64,000 nucleotides of DNA from Euwallacea fornicatus (lineage: Eukaryota; Arthropoda; Insecta; Coleoptera; Curculionidae). The DNA is taken from assembly GCF_040115645.1 (NCBI RefSeq), contig NC_089575.1, positions 1,798,001 to 1,862,000 on the forward strand, in the 5' to 3' direction. Both the position numbers and the translations under genes were made by a program. The notes under the pieces were generated by a model. The model did no database searches and was not told the origin of the DNA. It worked only from the letters and a program-made list of their open reading frames with translations. Positions 37,068 to 47,220 of this stretch are shown here, one piece after another. Numbering within the stretch: position 1 is the first letter of the stretch; each line of letters opens with the position of its first letter.

Positions 37068-37883
37068 CTAAGTGTCGAACATATCATCATATGAAACCAA
37101 ATCCCTCTTATCTTTATGACTCCCCTTTTGAGAGTTAGTTGAAGCTAGAGTGGTCCATGCCACTGAGGATGTAGATTCATTTATGGGTTCAATCTGGGGC
37201 TGTCGTCTGGCTAGAGATACCTGTAGCTGAATTCCCGATACCATACTCCCATCCATCTCTGCTATAGCTCGATCCGCAGCATCTGTTTTATCAAATGTAA
37301 CAAATCCTCGATTTTTTTCAATCTCCATAGAAATATTGATAATGTTGCCCATGGTGGAAAAGTGCTTTTTAAGAAACTCTTCAGTAATTTTGTAGCCAGA
37401 CACATAAATTGTGTTTCCAGTGCGAGGTTTCTCAGGCTTGTCTTTGGGTTTTTCAATAACGTTACGTTCATCCCTCTCCCGTACATTCTCAAAGTTATCG
37501 TAGAGGTTCTTGATGCGAGGTGGCTTATTTTCAGGGTTATCAGGTCCATCTTCCATTTGTATTGCAGAAAAAGGCTGATAACCACTCACAGTCTTTTCAG
37601 AAATCAATTTCCTTTCCAGTCCTCGAGGGCGTTTAAAGCCATGCTCTGGCTGCTTTTGCTGCTTGGCTATCGCAGATATAACCCCTGATTTTATGAGTTT
37701 CTTGGCCACTTCTCTGGCATCTCGAGCCTCAGTAGGTCGTTTTGGGACGGCAGGTTTCTCAGGTTCCGGTTTTGGAGCTTTTAACGCGGTTAAAGCTTTC
37801 TTTTTTTTCTTCAGTTTAGCATATTTTGCTTGGAGCATTAACTCTTCTTCTGTAAAGTTTGCTGGGAAATGGAGGTATACCAT
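37068..37883 (-). CDS. Nelf-E: Negative elongation factor E (NELF-E)
   Basis: One exon encodes 271 residues from ATG 37883. NELF-E is the RNA-binding subunit of the NELF complex, which together with DSIF pauses RNA polymerase II just after initiation. The N-terminus MVYLHFPANFTEEELMLQ, followed by a K-rich run and KRPTEARDAREVAKKLIKSG, is typical of the insect protein. A C-terminal RRM spans about residues 155-230, with RNP2 TIYVSG (158-163) and RNP1 KNRGFVTF (about 190-197). The Arg-Asp dipeptide repeat of vertebrate NELF-E is absent, as in flies. An in-frame ATG 22 codons upstream exists, but homology starts at the chosen Met. The stop lies 85 bases from the stop of the Amt-like gene on the other strand, so the 3' ends converge. 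Confidence 0.95.
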   Translation of the reverse strand: MVYLHFPANFTEEELMLQAKYAKLKKKKKALTALKAPKPEPEKPAVPKRPTEARDAREVAKKLIKSGVISAIAKQQKQPEHGFKRPRGLERKLISEKTVSGYQPFSAIQMEDGPDNPENKPPRIKNLYDNFENVRERDERNVIEKPKDKPEKPRTGNTIYVSGYKITEEFLKKHFSTMGNIINISMEIEKNRGFVTFDKTDAADRAIAEMDGSMVSGIQLQVSLARRQPQIEPINESTSSVAWTTLASTNSQKGSHKDKRDLVSYDDMFDT

Positions 37884-38490
37884 ATTAAAAAACGTTAAGT
37901 AAACAGGAACGCCTTTAGATAGAATTTTGTTTATAACATTTAACTTCAATCACTATTTAGCAATAATTATTACAGAACACGAATTGTACACAGAACGAAA
38001 AAATAAACTTTTAAAAAATGACAATGACATTTAAATGACAATGACAAGTGTTAATAGGAATATTTCGGTAAAATGGGTGTAGCACTTTCAAATATTTTAA
38101 TCCCTCGATTTTCTTCTCATTTAATAGATTTGTCATCGTTTTGCAATAGCAATAAAAGCAAATCTAAATTTAAAACATAACACTATATACCCTTGTGTAG
38201 TTAAATTATATATAACATAAAACACGGCGGTGCAAGAAAACATTTTCCAGAACTGATTCTTCTCGGTCTAATGGGAAAACAAGGGAAACGTCAACTTCAT
38301 AACCCCATAATCCCAAATCTAACTAAAATAACAACAAACATTGAATTTAGAAAAAAAAATAGTAGAAAAACTATTAAAACCCCCAAATTCTGCCCAAAGA
38401 CCAGACGGTAAATAACTACATTTCCCCTATACTTTCTCCAAACCTCCCGTTTTACTTTGCTTCAGCAGTGTTCCTTGAGAAGCCACCAAA
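37884..38490. promoter_or_regulatory. Shared spacer between divergent NELF-E and the 1,203-aa gene
   Basis: About 600 bases separate the two start codons, which point away from each other, so the spacer probably carries both promoters. It includes a 13-base direct repeat AATGACAATGACA at 38017-38029 and 38034-38046. TTTTACTTTGCTTCAG just before 38467 resembles a splice acceptor and may end a 5' untranslated intron of the plus-strand gene. Confidence 0.4.
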
Positions 38491-41400
38491 ATGAAGAGCA
38501 TAGCCACATCCTATTATAGTAGCCCTAACACCTTACTACAGACATTAAGTGGCTTAAATAATATAGAATACCTCAATATTCAAGATTCGGAAGAAGAAAC
38601 CACAGTTAACTCTTCAACAAATATTTTAGACACCCTTCAATTGATACAATTGGAAAACCCTAATATTGAGACTGTATTCGTTGATTCTGATGAGGAATTG
38701 GAGCAAGATCAAGTAAATCGAGTAGCAGTTGCGACTCGAAATTCTTCAGATAATATTGCAATAGATCTAGATAAATACGAGGAAGATATGCACCTTTCGC
38801 CTAAAAGTACAAAAACAACGGACAAGCAATTTATCAGTTCAATTAAAGTTGCTGCTTGTCCTGGAAGTCAGTCTTCTGTAGATTTGACTCTAAATCACAA
38901 AAATGTAATCTCACAAGTTAATAAAAAAAAATTTCCTGGAGTCTTACCAGAAGAAGCAAAAAATGAATTAAACTTGAAACTTCTTCTGGTAACTTCTGTG
39001 TCCCTAGCAAAAAAATCAGACAGATATATTTTGGCTGCTAAGGAAGCCACAGAAAAAGACTTGGCACCAATGAACGGAAAACCTATGAAACTGCTTGAAA
39101 TTGCTGATCGTAAAGTGGGGAAAGTGTTCTTGGCTATTCCAGAAGATGTGAGGTCCCTTTTGGCCAAATCAGGTAAACCTATCAGCCTCAGTTGTGAGAA
39201 ATGGGATCAGTCTACTAAGAGTGTTGTCAATATTAACTCCAAGAGGTCTGATTTATCTAACGAAACAATAGAATCGAATTCTGATGAGAATGTTTCTGAT
39301 AGAGTGAAGTTGGTTAATAAAGAGAGAGAGAATTTGTCTATCAGGTTTAAGAATAGTTCTGAATCTTTAAGAAAGAGATTGGCAAAAAGTCCCATTTCAA
39401 TATTCTCCCCAGTAGACATAGAAGGTAAAAATTCAAAAAAAGTATTGTCTGTTACCAGTAGAACAGAAAAACTTTGTAAACCAAGAAATGCATCTTCAAA
39501 CATCATGTCAGAATATGCAAAATCATCTAAGGTAGCAGACAACGTTGTATATAGTAATAGTGTTCCTAAATCTTCAGTAGTGGTAGTTGCTAAAAAAGCT
39601 GTAGCAAACACAAAAGTATTTTATAATTGCAATTCAAAAGAAAATCCCACATCTGGTTGCCTTTCATTCAAATTGGGACCTTCGGTAGTAACCAATAGAT
39701 CTAAAAAGGATTTATTAGCTGATTCAGACTTAGCTAAGAAAATACTTTTCAATTCACAGAACTTGGTGGTAGGGAACAAAGTTTTAACCAGCATAACTCC
39801 AGGTAGAAAAAAACAGAAAATTAAAAGTGTAAGTATTGATTCTTCAATAGTACTTGCTAATGAAACCTCAGCAAATACAACAGTGTTTGACTTATCAAAG
39901 GAAAAACCTGCTTTTGCCAACTTGAAATCTTTGGCAGAAACTGCAAGCAAGATAAAACTTGATAAGGTGCAAAAGGGCTCTGTGTCATCAAAAAAAAAAA
40001 AAAATTGTAAAGAAGACAAAATTATATCTCAAAAAACGACTTCTCCAATAACTATAAAAGCTGTTAATCCTTCAGAAGATAACTTAAAAGCAAAGAAAGA
40101 CACTCATAAATCAATCGTAAATAAATTGCCGCCATCACTTCTGAGTTTGCAGGCTAAACAGATTTCTGAAAAAGATCTACTCAATGCAGGACCTAAGGGT
40201 TATTGTTTGGTAGAAGTTAATGATAGATCAAAAAATGCAAATTGCCTGAAGACAGCAGTTCTGGCAATTCCTGACGATATTGCAGCACGTTGTGCTGCCA
40301 ACAATGACCCTTTATGCATCAATGTCCCAGGATTAGGATCTGTAGTTATACCATTGCCTCTGATTAGTGGTGCAGTATGCAAAAATTGCCCAAATGAAAT
40401 TAAACAGCCCTCTATATCACCTGATCTATCCTCTTCTGAAATGGCCCTAATGCAAGAAACTTCACCGAACTTTGAATGTTCAACTCCCACAAAATCATTT
40501 CGACCAACGTTTGGAGAGAAACCTGAAACACCCACTAGTTCGAAGCCTGGAAAAAATGTATGTTTGAGATCTGCTACATTAGGCACAGCCTACAATATAA
40601 AAAATTTTAGCAGTAGTTTATGCACAAATCATTCACTAGTGGTTCCAAACTTGTTAAAGGATCTTTTGCATGAATCCACACAGAGTTATTTCAAGGAAAA
40701 TAATTTGATTCAATCAAGCACAAGCTTGTTTGAGTCTTTTCCAAAACGACAGAAAAATCCCTCTTCATTTAGACGACCCATCACTGAACGTGATCTCTGG
40801 AAAATTCACAGGAACTATCCTAAGACCAATCCTCTCCTACTAGAGCAAATTAGAGAGACTATGATTGCTCTCCATAACTATGACGAAACATTCCATTGCT
40901 GGTCCTCCATAAATGGGGCTGATGATAAGGAAGACTTTTTAGGATTCCCTGATGGGGACACGAGAAGCAGAATATGTACAGCAAAGATGATCTCCCAAAT
41001 CATAAAACTTCAAAATTCCTTGGATCTGTCATTGAGAAAATTGCATTTAGTGCGCCTTTATAAGCTGGAAAAGTCGCAGCCTAAAGACCCACTGGCAGTG
41101 GTGGATATGGAGGAATGGAGTAAAAAACGTATGGAAGATATAGACAACCTTTCTCCTTCAGGGTTGGTGCACAAAACTAATTTCACTAATTTGATAAGTT
41201 GGATGAAGCATCATAATAATACGCCCCCCGAAGAGAATCTGTTGATCACCAGCAAAGTCGAAATGTTGGAGCACAACTATGCAGATACAGAAAATGTAGA
41301 AAGAAGTAATAGGAAGCGTTTGAGTGAACCCGCTAAGTATGATGGAAAAAAGATGAAAATCTCAACAGGGTATGGTTTAATGGGCAACATTCAAAATTGG

Positions 41401-42102
41401 AGATATGAAGACTGTATTCCCAGTAAGGGACGTCCCAGAAAGCACCCTGTTAAAGTGCCCAAACCTGTAGGACGTCCCAGAAAGGACAAGTCCGCCAAAA
41501 AAGAGTTAAAGAAAAAGCGAATGAAAAGGACAGGAATATCTATACCCGCCGAATTTGCCTCAATCGTAAAACCTTGTTATGTAATGTTGAACAGGATAGA
41601 AGGACTAGAAAAGTTCCCAGTAAACACAAAATCCAAAGCACCCCTAAGAAAAAGGATGCAATATGAGATTCCGCAAAGAAATAATAGCACAAGAAGACGT
41701 AAAAAAATATTAAATTATGCGGCAATCCACCGAGGAATACAAGTACAACCGCAGGAAGAGCTGCATTTTTCATGTGATCAGGGAGATGAACTATGGAGGA
41801 AACATCATGCGTCTAACGTCGAACCTAAGGAATTTAGCATTTTGCATAGTTTGGAGGATTTCCACAGTTCGATTAACCCAGAGAGGCCCATTTTGGTGAT
41901 CAACGAGAAACAGTGGGCCAAGAATAATTTGATAGAGCTAAGCGAAAACAATAACATAGTGTACCCAGTAACAAGATTAGAAGACGTTCCTGTATCATTG
42001 GTACAGTTCGTTGCTACGTGCAATATAAACTTTGTTAAACCTGATGTATTATGTAAATATTTGTCAGGTAGCAGTTCAAAAACTCCTAATATTTATGTAT
42101 AA
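38491..42102 (+). CDS. Uncharacterised 1,203-aa AT-hook protein, paralog of the gene at 44927
   Basis: I do not recognise this intronless gene. Features: an N-terminal motif (residues about 45-63, ILDTLQLIQLENPNIETVF) followed by acidic residues; a Ser/Lys/Asn-rich middle; two copies of a repeated module, EKDL...VFLAIPEDVRSLL at about 186-235 and EKDL...AVLAIPDDIAA...VPGLGSVVIPLP at about 558-624; a third ERDL at about 765 leading into a Cys-Trp and coil region (about 799-851); a short NFTNLISWMKHHN block near 900; two AT-hooks with GRPRK near 981 and 994 in a basic region; and a C-terminal domain, about 1117-1195 (DFHSSINPERPILVINEKQW). AT-hooks bind the minor groove of AT-rich DNA, so a nuclear chromatin role is likely. 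A 14-base A run encoding Lys near 39991 is a slippage-prone spot. AATAAA at 42220-42225 is a good poly(A) signal. The start is preceded by CACCAAA. Confidence 0.9.
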   Translation: MKSIATSYYSSPNTLLQTLSGLNNIEYLNIQDSEEETTVNSSTNILDTLQLIQLENPNIETVFVDSDEELEQDQVNRVAVATRNSSDNIAIDLDKYEEDMHLSPKSTKTTDKQFISSIKVAACPGSQSSVDLTLNHKNVISQVNKKKFPGVLPEEAKNELNLKLLLVTSVSLAKKSDRYILAAKEATEKDLAPMNGKPMKLLEIADRKVGKVFLAIPEDVRSLLAKSGKPISLSCEKWDQSTKSVVNINSKRSDLSNETIESNSDENVSDRVKLVNKERENLSIRFKNSSESLRKRLAKSPISIFSPVDIEGKNSKKVLSVTSRTEKLCKPRNASSNIMSEYAKSSKVADNVVYSNSVPKSSVVVVAKKAVANTKVFYNCNSKENPTSGCLSFKLGPSVVTNRSKKDLLADSDLAKKILFNSQNLVVGNKVLTSITPGRKKQKIKSVSIDSSIVLANETSANTTVFDLSKEKPAFANLKSLAETASKIKLDKVQKGSVSSKKKKNCKEDKIISQKTTSPITIKAVNPSEDNLKAKKDTHKSIVNKLPPSLLSLQAKQISEKDLLNAGPKGYCLVEVNDRSKNANCLKTAVLAIPDDIAARCAANNDPLCINVPGLGSVVIPLPLISGAVCKNCPNEIKQPSISPDLSSSEMALMQETSPNFECSTPTKSFRPTFGEKPETPTSSKPGKNVCLRSATLGTAYNIKNFSSSLCTNHSLVVPNLLKDLLHESTQSYFKENNLIQSSTSLFESFPKRQKNPSSFRRPITERDLWKIHRNYPKTNPLLLEQIRETMIALHNYDETFHCWSSINGADDKEDFLGFPDGDTRSRICTAKMISQIIKLQNSLDLSLRKLHLVRLYKLEKSQPKDPLAVVDMEEWSKKRMEDIDNLSPSGLVHKTNFTNLISWMKHHNNTPPEENLLITSKVEMLEHNYADTENVERSNRKRLSEPAKYDGKKMKISTGYGLMGNIQNWRYEDCIPSKGRPRKHPVKVPKPVGRPRKDKSAKKELKKKRMKRTGISIPAEFASIVKPCYVMLNRIEGLEKFPVNTKSKAPLRKRMQYEIPQRNNSTRRRKKILNYAAIHRGIQVQPQEELHFSCDQGDELWRKHHASNVEPKEFSILHSLEDFHSSINPERPILVINEKQWAKNNLIELSENNNIVYPVTRLEDVPVSLVQFVATCNINFVKPDVLCKYLSGSSSKTPNIYV

Positions 42103-43329
42103 TTTATGTACATCCTATTTTATGTAATAGGAGTTCATATGTTTTGTTTTTATGTAAAAAAATTTTTAATTGTTTTAAGAAAAAGATAATTAAAACCTTG
42201 ATGTTACAAACGGTGGAATAATAAATCAATCGCAACGTGCACAAAGCCATGTGTTAATGAAAAATGAGGGTCATTAATTGATGATTTTGCGTAAACCAAT
42301 GGCGGATTCGGGCGTCCAAAAAGTGCGCAGTGATGCAGCAATGCGACCACCGATTGGTGTCTGCATTTGCCTAATGTTTTACTACACTAAACACAGTAAC
42401 AAAATAAAGGCAGCGCATAATCGCACCGATGCACTGCGTGTGCCCGATTGCGCCGTTAACGAACTTGTTAATCTTTGGTCAACCGAAAATGACCACATCA
42501 GTCGCATAAGGTGAAAAAGCACGCGTACACCACGTTTTTCTGAAATGGTAAATACGTATTTTCTTCGAATTCAATTTGTTGTTACACAGTAGAAAACTCA
42601 TTCTAAATCAAACTGAGTATATCGGTATTAATTTTTATTGGGGTCTATCATCGCCTGCGGGCATGTCAAGTGGGGAACGAAGGACATTTTCAGCATCTGC
42701 TACGTTAAATAACCTGTAGCGAAGGCTAAGAAGGCGTTCGCCATTTTATCATCATTTTTTTATTATTTTTTTTCGTAGTGGCCACATAACACACATAACT
42801 AAAAGAAAAAAAAGGTGTGGTAAGATTAAAAGTAAAAAGAAAAATACGTATTAACTCAAAATCAATTGAGAGGTCTCAGCGTTTTTTTTTCAAGTCGCTC
42901 GTTAATAAGAAATTTATTTTATTCTGGACTTTCACCCAGATTCGTACAATCTTTGAACACTTTTATATTGGTGAGAAACGAAAAAAGTAACACGAAAAAC
43001 AAATTTTCAAAAAATTATTATTCTGGGATGCCAAACAAAGCATTCGTACATGTAAAGCGTTCCTACTCGATGCATTTTTTCAGATTTTGCACGCACGTTT
43101 TCAAAACTTTTGCAGGTGTTTTTGCAAAACAGTTGTTTTTACGGAATTAGCAGTAACAATAGTTAAAGGAAATTGATTGAAAATCGAAAGAGACAAGCAG
43201 TACTCAAAGAGATCGAGTGGTGACATTATTTCACTGAAGTCCAAGTGTTCGACGCCTAGGAGGGACACTTAAAATCGCTCTTGCCCTAGCGTTCAATACG
43301 TTGTGTCAGAACTTAAAAACGATTGAATT
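42103..43329. other. Spacer between the AT-hook paralogs, 5' part
   Basis: It contains the 3' untranslated end of the upstream paralog with AATAAA at 42220-42225. Beyond that no gene is recognised. Frames at 42278-42514 and 42866-43150 lack family resemblance. Confidence 0.45.
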
Positions 43330-44240
43330 GATCATTTAAAGCGTAGTGAACATTCAAGGAAGCTCACCGTGCGCGAAACTCGAAGCATTCTGAAAGTGGT
43401 AAAGAAAAATCCTAAAAGCAACGCTCCAGAGATTGCCAAACAGAATTTGGTAAGACCAATCGTCTCCACGAATGCGGTTATAAAAAAAGATCTATCTGAA
43501 AAAAGCTCCTTATTGACAGGAGAAATGGGAAAAAACGTTTAGATTTTGACTAAAATTATTTGCAAATAAGTCACTGTCTTTTTGGGAAAACGTCCTATTC
43601 TTCGATGAGAGTAAGCACAATATATTCGGTTGAGATGGAAAAGGTTTTGTTTGGAGAAAACCCACTACTTTGGGGTAATCTGACCGAAAGCGCTATCCAA
43701 CTAGCTGTAAGGGAATCATATTTGTTCCAATAGGACAACAATCCCAAGCAGTCTGCCATACTAACCAAGGAATGGTTACTCTACAATGCACATGGGTTAC
43801 TTCCTACTGTTCCACAGGTACCAAAAGTAAACCTCATCGAAAATTTGTGTGCTCACCAGGCTACAAAATTTAAAAAAGAACTAAATTCGAACCCATTCAG
43901 GAGTTGTCAAATTACCAAAATGTTGGTCACAAATTAGCTCAGAAATAATAAAAAAATTTGGTGAATCAATGCCCAAAAAGCTTCGAGCAACCATTAATGC
44001 CAAGGGCGTGCATCCAAAATATTTATTCTAATAATTATTGTTAGTTGGACTCCCCAAAATCACAATTTTTTGAAAATTTGATTGCTGTGTTATCGTTTTT
44101 GCTTCTTGTCAATATAAAAATGGTCAAAGATTACGAGTAAACATCACTGTTTAACAGCAAATTTAATTTGAAGAAAATATATATTTACCATATAAGAAAA
44201 ACATGGTATATGAATACTTTTTTTACCCACTGTATAAGAC
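43330..44240 (+). pseudogene. Heavily decayed Tc1-family transposon
   Basis: Plus-strand reading through stops and shifts gives KKNPKSNAPEIAKQNL (N-terminal helix region) near 43395, 'GKGFVWRKPT'-like wording near 43640, a Q-Q-S-Q or Q-D-N-N-P-K block near 43725 with ILTKEWLLYNAHGLL, 'VPKVNLIENLC' near 43820 (degenerate S-P-D-L-N-P-I-E-N-L-W) and a C-terminal tail ending near 44030. These are the Tc1 catalytic blocks in order. CCCACTGTATA at about 44226-44236 is a plausible 3' end. The 5' end was not found. Confidence 0.7.
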
Positions 44241-44414
44241 TTCCATTTTCCTTGCTATTTTAAGAAAATTTATAGTAACTTCAATTTTCCGGTATAATTA
44301 CGAATATTACATGTTTCTCTTAGTTACGATGATGATTATTAGATTACACTTTTAGTTAAATGTTTAATAATTTTTGTACCTTTGTAATAATTTTTTATGC
44401 AAATACAAATGTTA

Positions 44415-44485
44415 TCTACTAGGACTCGAACCCAAGTTCGCTCCATGAGAAGGCGAAGCCCAAACCACTACACGACCTTGGGAAT
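44415..44485 (-). repeat. tRNA-like sequence, probably a SINE head or tRNA pseudogene
   Basis: Read on the minus strand, this stretch has GTCGTGTAGTGGTTTGGGC, like a D-arm/A-box, an anticodon-arm-like middle, and TTGGGTTCGAGTCCTAG, whose GGTTCGAGTCC is a perfect B-box and T-loop. The acceptor stem does not pair, and the sequence after the B-box runs into an AT-rich tail. It is therefore not a working tRNA gene as read. An old Pol III-derived SINE or a tRNA pseudogene fits best. Confidence 0.45.
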
Positions 44486-44926
44486 GAATGTTGATATTAC
44501 GGAAATAAATGGGATCAAAATGTCAAATGTCAATAACTACGTGATATTGGAAGTGCGTTCATAGAGGGCACAATCGGTATTGAGTTGGAAGCGCATTTTT
44601 TTGTTTCACTTCTCGTCAATATTTGTAACAAGTTGAAGTAAGACGGACTGATGTCTGGAGCTGGGCGAAAACAACTACTGAATGGAGTCAAAGATGCCGC
44701 AGAGAACCAAGAAGAAACAACGAAAGAGACGCCAAATAAATTATACGTCATAATCATTCCAATTTTTAGAATATTTTTGAGGAATTAATGGTAATTTTAT
44801 ATTATATTATTAAACACATCACCCTAAACGAACACCATCAGTACTTCTCTTAGATAATTACCTTAATGTTCCCGCACCTAATAAATTTTTTATTACTTTG
44901 TTAAAGCCGAGACACAAAAGGAAATT

Positions 44927-46483
44927 ATGGCCAGCATTATGGACACTCAAGCTTTAGAGAGGATTTTATGTTCGAGCCCAAGTATTGATGACCCAGATGA
45001 GGTCCCGCCAAGCACTGAGAAGCCAGAAGAACCCTCAATATCTGTTGTAGACACATTGAAAGCTTTCCAGTTGGAAAATCCTCAAATTGAAACAGTTTTC
45101 ATAGCCTCAGATGAAGAGGAGCCTGGTTTTGTTAAAAGACACTTTGTAGACTCTCCTGATAACGAAGCATCTTCCAATTTGGAGCATGATTATGAAGTTA
45201 AACATGAAGTATATCAAGAACCACATACGCAATTACCCAACACAAATGCAACATTTCTTGCGAAACCTATCACCGAAAGAGACTTGTTAAGAATTAGACC
45301 ACCTCCGATAAGCAGAAATATTTTAAAATCATCGAGCTTAATTGATATTACTGATAAGAATAATCCTGAAGCAAAAAAGTTTTTGGTGATACCTAGTGAT
45401 GTGCTGCCACTTTTTGCCCAATCTAAAGGAGCTGTTTCAATTAGTATACCAGGTGTTGGGCCTGTAGTTCTACCCAAACCTGTGGAGTTTTGTAAAGCAA
45501 TGGGGTACCAAGTTCCTTCAACTTTAAAAGCCAAATTGCCCCCTCCCTATGACCCATTGTCTGACTATAAATTCAGGTGCTGGCGATATCAGAAGAATCG
45601 CAAAAGGGATTTAGATGGGTTTACCATGAGTGATAGGCTTGGATTTTATCAAGCTGAGGTATACAGAACTAAATATTGTGTGGACACCATGAATTCTGTT
45701 GTAAAGAATCTTCAATTGTCTTTGGATAAATCAAAACATGAATTGAGGAAATTAGTTGGATATAATTGTGAAGTAAAAGAGTTACCAGCAGTGCGGAAAA
45801 GAAGAGGGAGGAAAAAAATGAAATCCCAAAAAATTAAGGCAAAAACTATGACCCTAGCTCAAAGGAAGAATTTGACAAATTTACTGAGCTGGAAGAAACA
45901 CTTTAATGAATCATCTGAAGATGAGAAGTCTTTAAAAACAGAAGATACTAATACCCCAATGAAACAACAGAAAAGATCTTCATCTTCTGATCTTGAAGAA
46001 GAGGCACCTGTGACTGTGGTAAAAAAGAACAAAGTGGGACGTCCAAGAAAAATACAAAAGGCCACTACAGAAACCTCAGTGAAAAGTGACATCCCTCCTC
46101 AAACTGTAAAACGAGGCAGGGGCAGACCGAGAATTATTCGACTGAATGAAGAAGACACGTTGCCAAAAAAGGCAAATGAACCAAAGTGGGGCAGAAGAAA
46201 AGCTGCAAGTCTTTTACCAAGTGACATTCAAATTATAGATAGCCTAAAGGATTTTCAAGGGGCTATTAAGAGCTCCAAACCCATATTAGTGGTGAATGAC
46301 CAGCAACAGTGGAACAGTAGTAATATTGCACAACTGAGTGTTAAAAATAATGTAGTATATCCCTTAAAGAAAATTGAAGAGTTGCCTTCCTCAATTGAAT
46401 TATTAGCTAAAGAGTACAACGTAAAGTTTGTTAAGCCTAATGTTTTGTGTGGATATTTGGCTGGGGAAAGAGAGGAAGATTAG
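44927..46483 (+). CDS. Uncharacterised 518-aa AT-hook protein, paralog of the gene at 38491
   Basis: This is the shorter, intronless paralog, in the same orientation 2.8 kb downstream. It has the same parts in the same order: N-terminal motif VVDTLKAFQLENPQIETVF (about 40-58) then an acidic run; one copy of the repeated module, ITERDLLRIRPP (115) to FLVIPSDVLPLF and IPGVGPVVLPKP (about 187); FRCWRYQKNRKRDLDGF (about 215) with a helical stretch ending SLDKSKHELRKL (about 277); NLTNLLSWKKHFN (about 315-328); AT-hooks GRPRK (about 373) and RGRGRPR (about 398); and the C-terminal domain 435-513 (KPILVVNDQQQW, NVKFVKPNVLCGYLAG). A nuclear, DNA-binding role is inferred from the AT-hooks only. The long Ser/Lys/Asn-rich middle of the other paralog is missing. 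The start at 44927 is the first ATG of the frame; an in-frame ATG follows five codons later. Confidence 0.9.
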   Translation: MASIMDTQALERILCSSPSIDDPDEVPPSTEKPEEPSISVVDTLKAFQLENPQIETVFIASDEEEPGFVKRHFVDSPDNEASSNLEHDYEVKHEVYQEPHTQLPNTNATFLAKPITERDLLRIRPPPISRNILKSSSLIDITDKNNPEAKKFLVIPSDVLPLFAQSKGAVSISIPGVGPVVLPKPVEFCKAMGYQVPSTLKAKLPPPYDPLSDYKFRCWRYQKNRKRDLDGFTMSDRLGFYQAEVYRTKYCVDTMNSVVKNLQLSLDKSKHELRKLVGYNCEVKELPAVRKRRGRKKMKSQKIKAKTMTLAQRKNLTNLLSWKKHFNESSEDEKSLKTEDTNTPMKQQKRSSSSDLEEEAPVTVVKKNKVGRPRKIQKATTETSVKSDIPPQTVKRGRGRPRIIRLNEEDTLPKKANEPKWGRRKAASLLPSDIQIIDSLKDFQGAIKSSKPILVVNDQQQWNSSNIAQLSVKNNVVYPLKKIEELPSSIELLAKEYNVKFVKPNVLCGYLAGEREED

Positions 46484-47220
46484 ATTAAGGGTTAGTATTA
46501 AAGAGATTTATGCTTTTTTCATGTTTCTGTTATTTTTTTTTAAATGTATCTAATACTATATAAAAAGCTTACTAAACAATATATAGGGGAATTCACCAGT
46601 GTTTTAAAATAGTAATTTATTTTCATTTACTGCTTTGCAACGTCGCAGTTTCCCCCAAATAATCATCTCGGTATATCCGTCCTTCTCCCACCTTCGAGAA
46701 TTCACACTTCAGTCTACCATTTTGTTTTTCCAAGAAAATAAAGCTTTGACAATGGTATTTTATACAAAGTTTACAGGACGCGTATATAGGCTTTATCTTT
46801 CTATAAATCGAAACAGCACAACGACTCAACCGTAGATTCTGATTGAACTGAGCTCAATAAAGAATCTGCTCTAACGTTCAATGAACTAGATAGTTAACGA
46901 TGATAAACTTACCCTCAGGAGTTTTTACAAAATTAGAGTCTGCACACCACGAGAAAGTTCGGTAAGACGCGCCTTACAGGAGACACACACGTCAATTAGG
47001 CTAAAAATTTGATAAATGCGCGTAACCGACGTAAGAAACATGGCAACGGCGATTTTAAAACGCGACAGGAACGTTGCGTGTCGTCTACTTTCACGAATTT
47101 AGGACTTTAGGGATTAGCAATAAATCGCATAATTACTGCAGTAAACTTTTAATTAACAGCCATTCCAAACTTCTCATATAACGTTTCAAACAATGACAAA
47201 AAATTTCACTAACTCCTATA
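46484..47220. other. 3' spacer between the convergent AT-hook gene and WARS2
   Basis: It holds the 3' untranslated regions of the two convergent genes. Short frames on the minus strand around 46623-46829 and 46911-46980 looked exon-like but did not join into a gene. Confidence 0.4.

Noticed and set aside
37884..37949. Upstream in-frame ATG extending NELF-E by 22 residues
   Set aside because: The extra residues are not like the family, whose insect members begin at the Met chosen (37883).
46623..46980. Two exon-like minus-strand stretches (46623-46755 and 46911-46978) with possible splice sites
   Set aside because: The upstream stretch opens directly after an in-frame stop and has no ATG or good acceptor, and the two peptides match no family I know.
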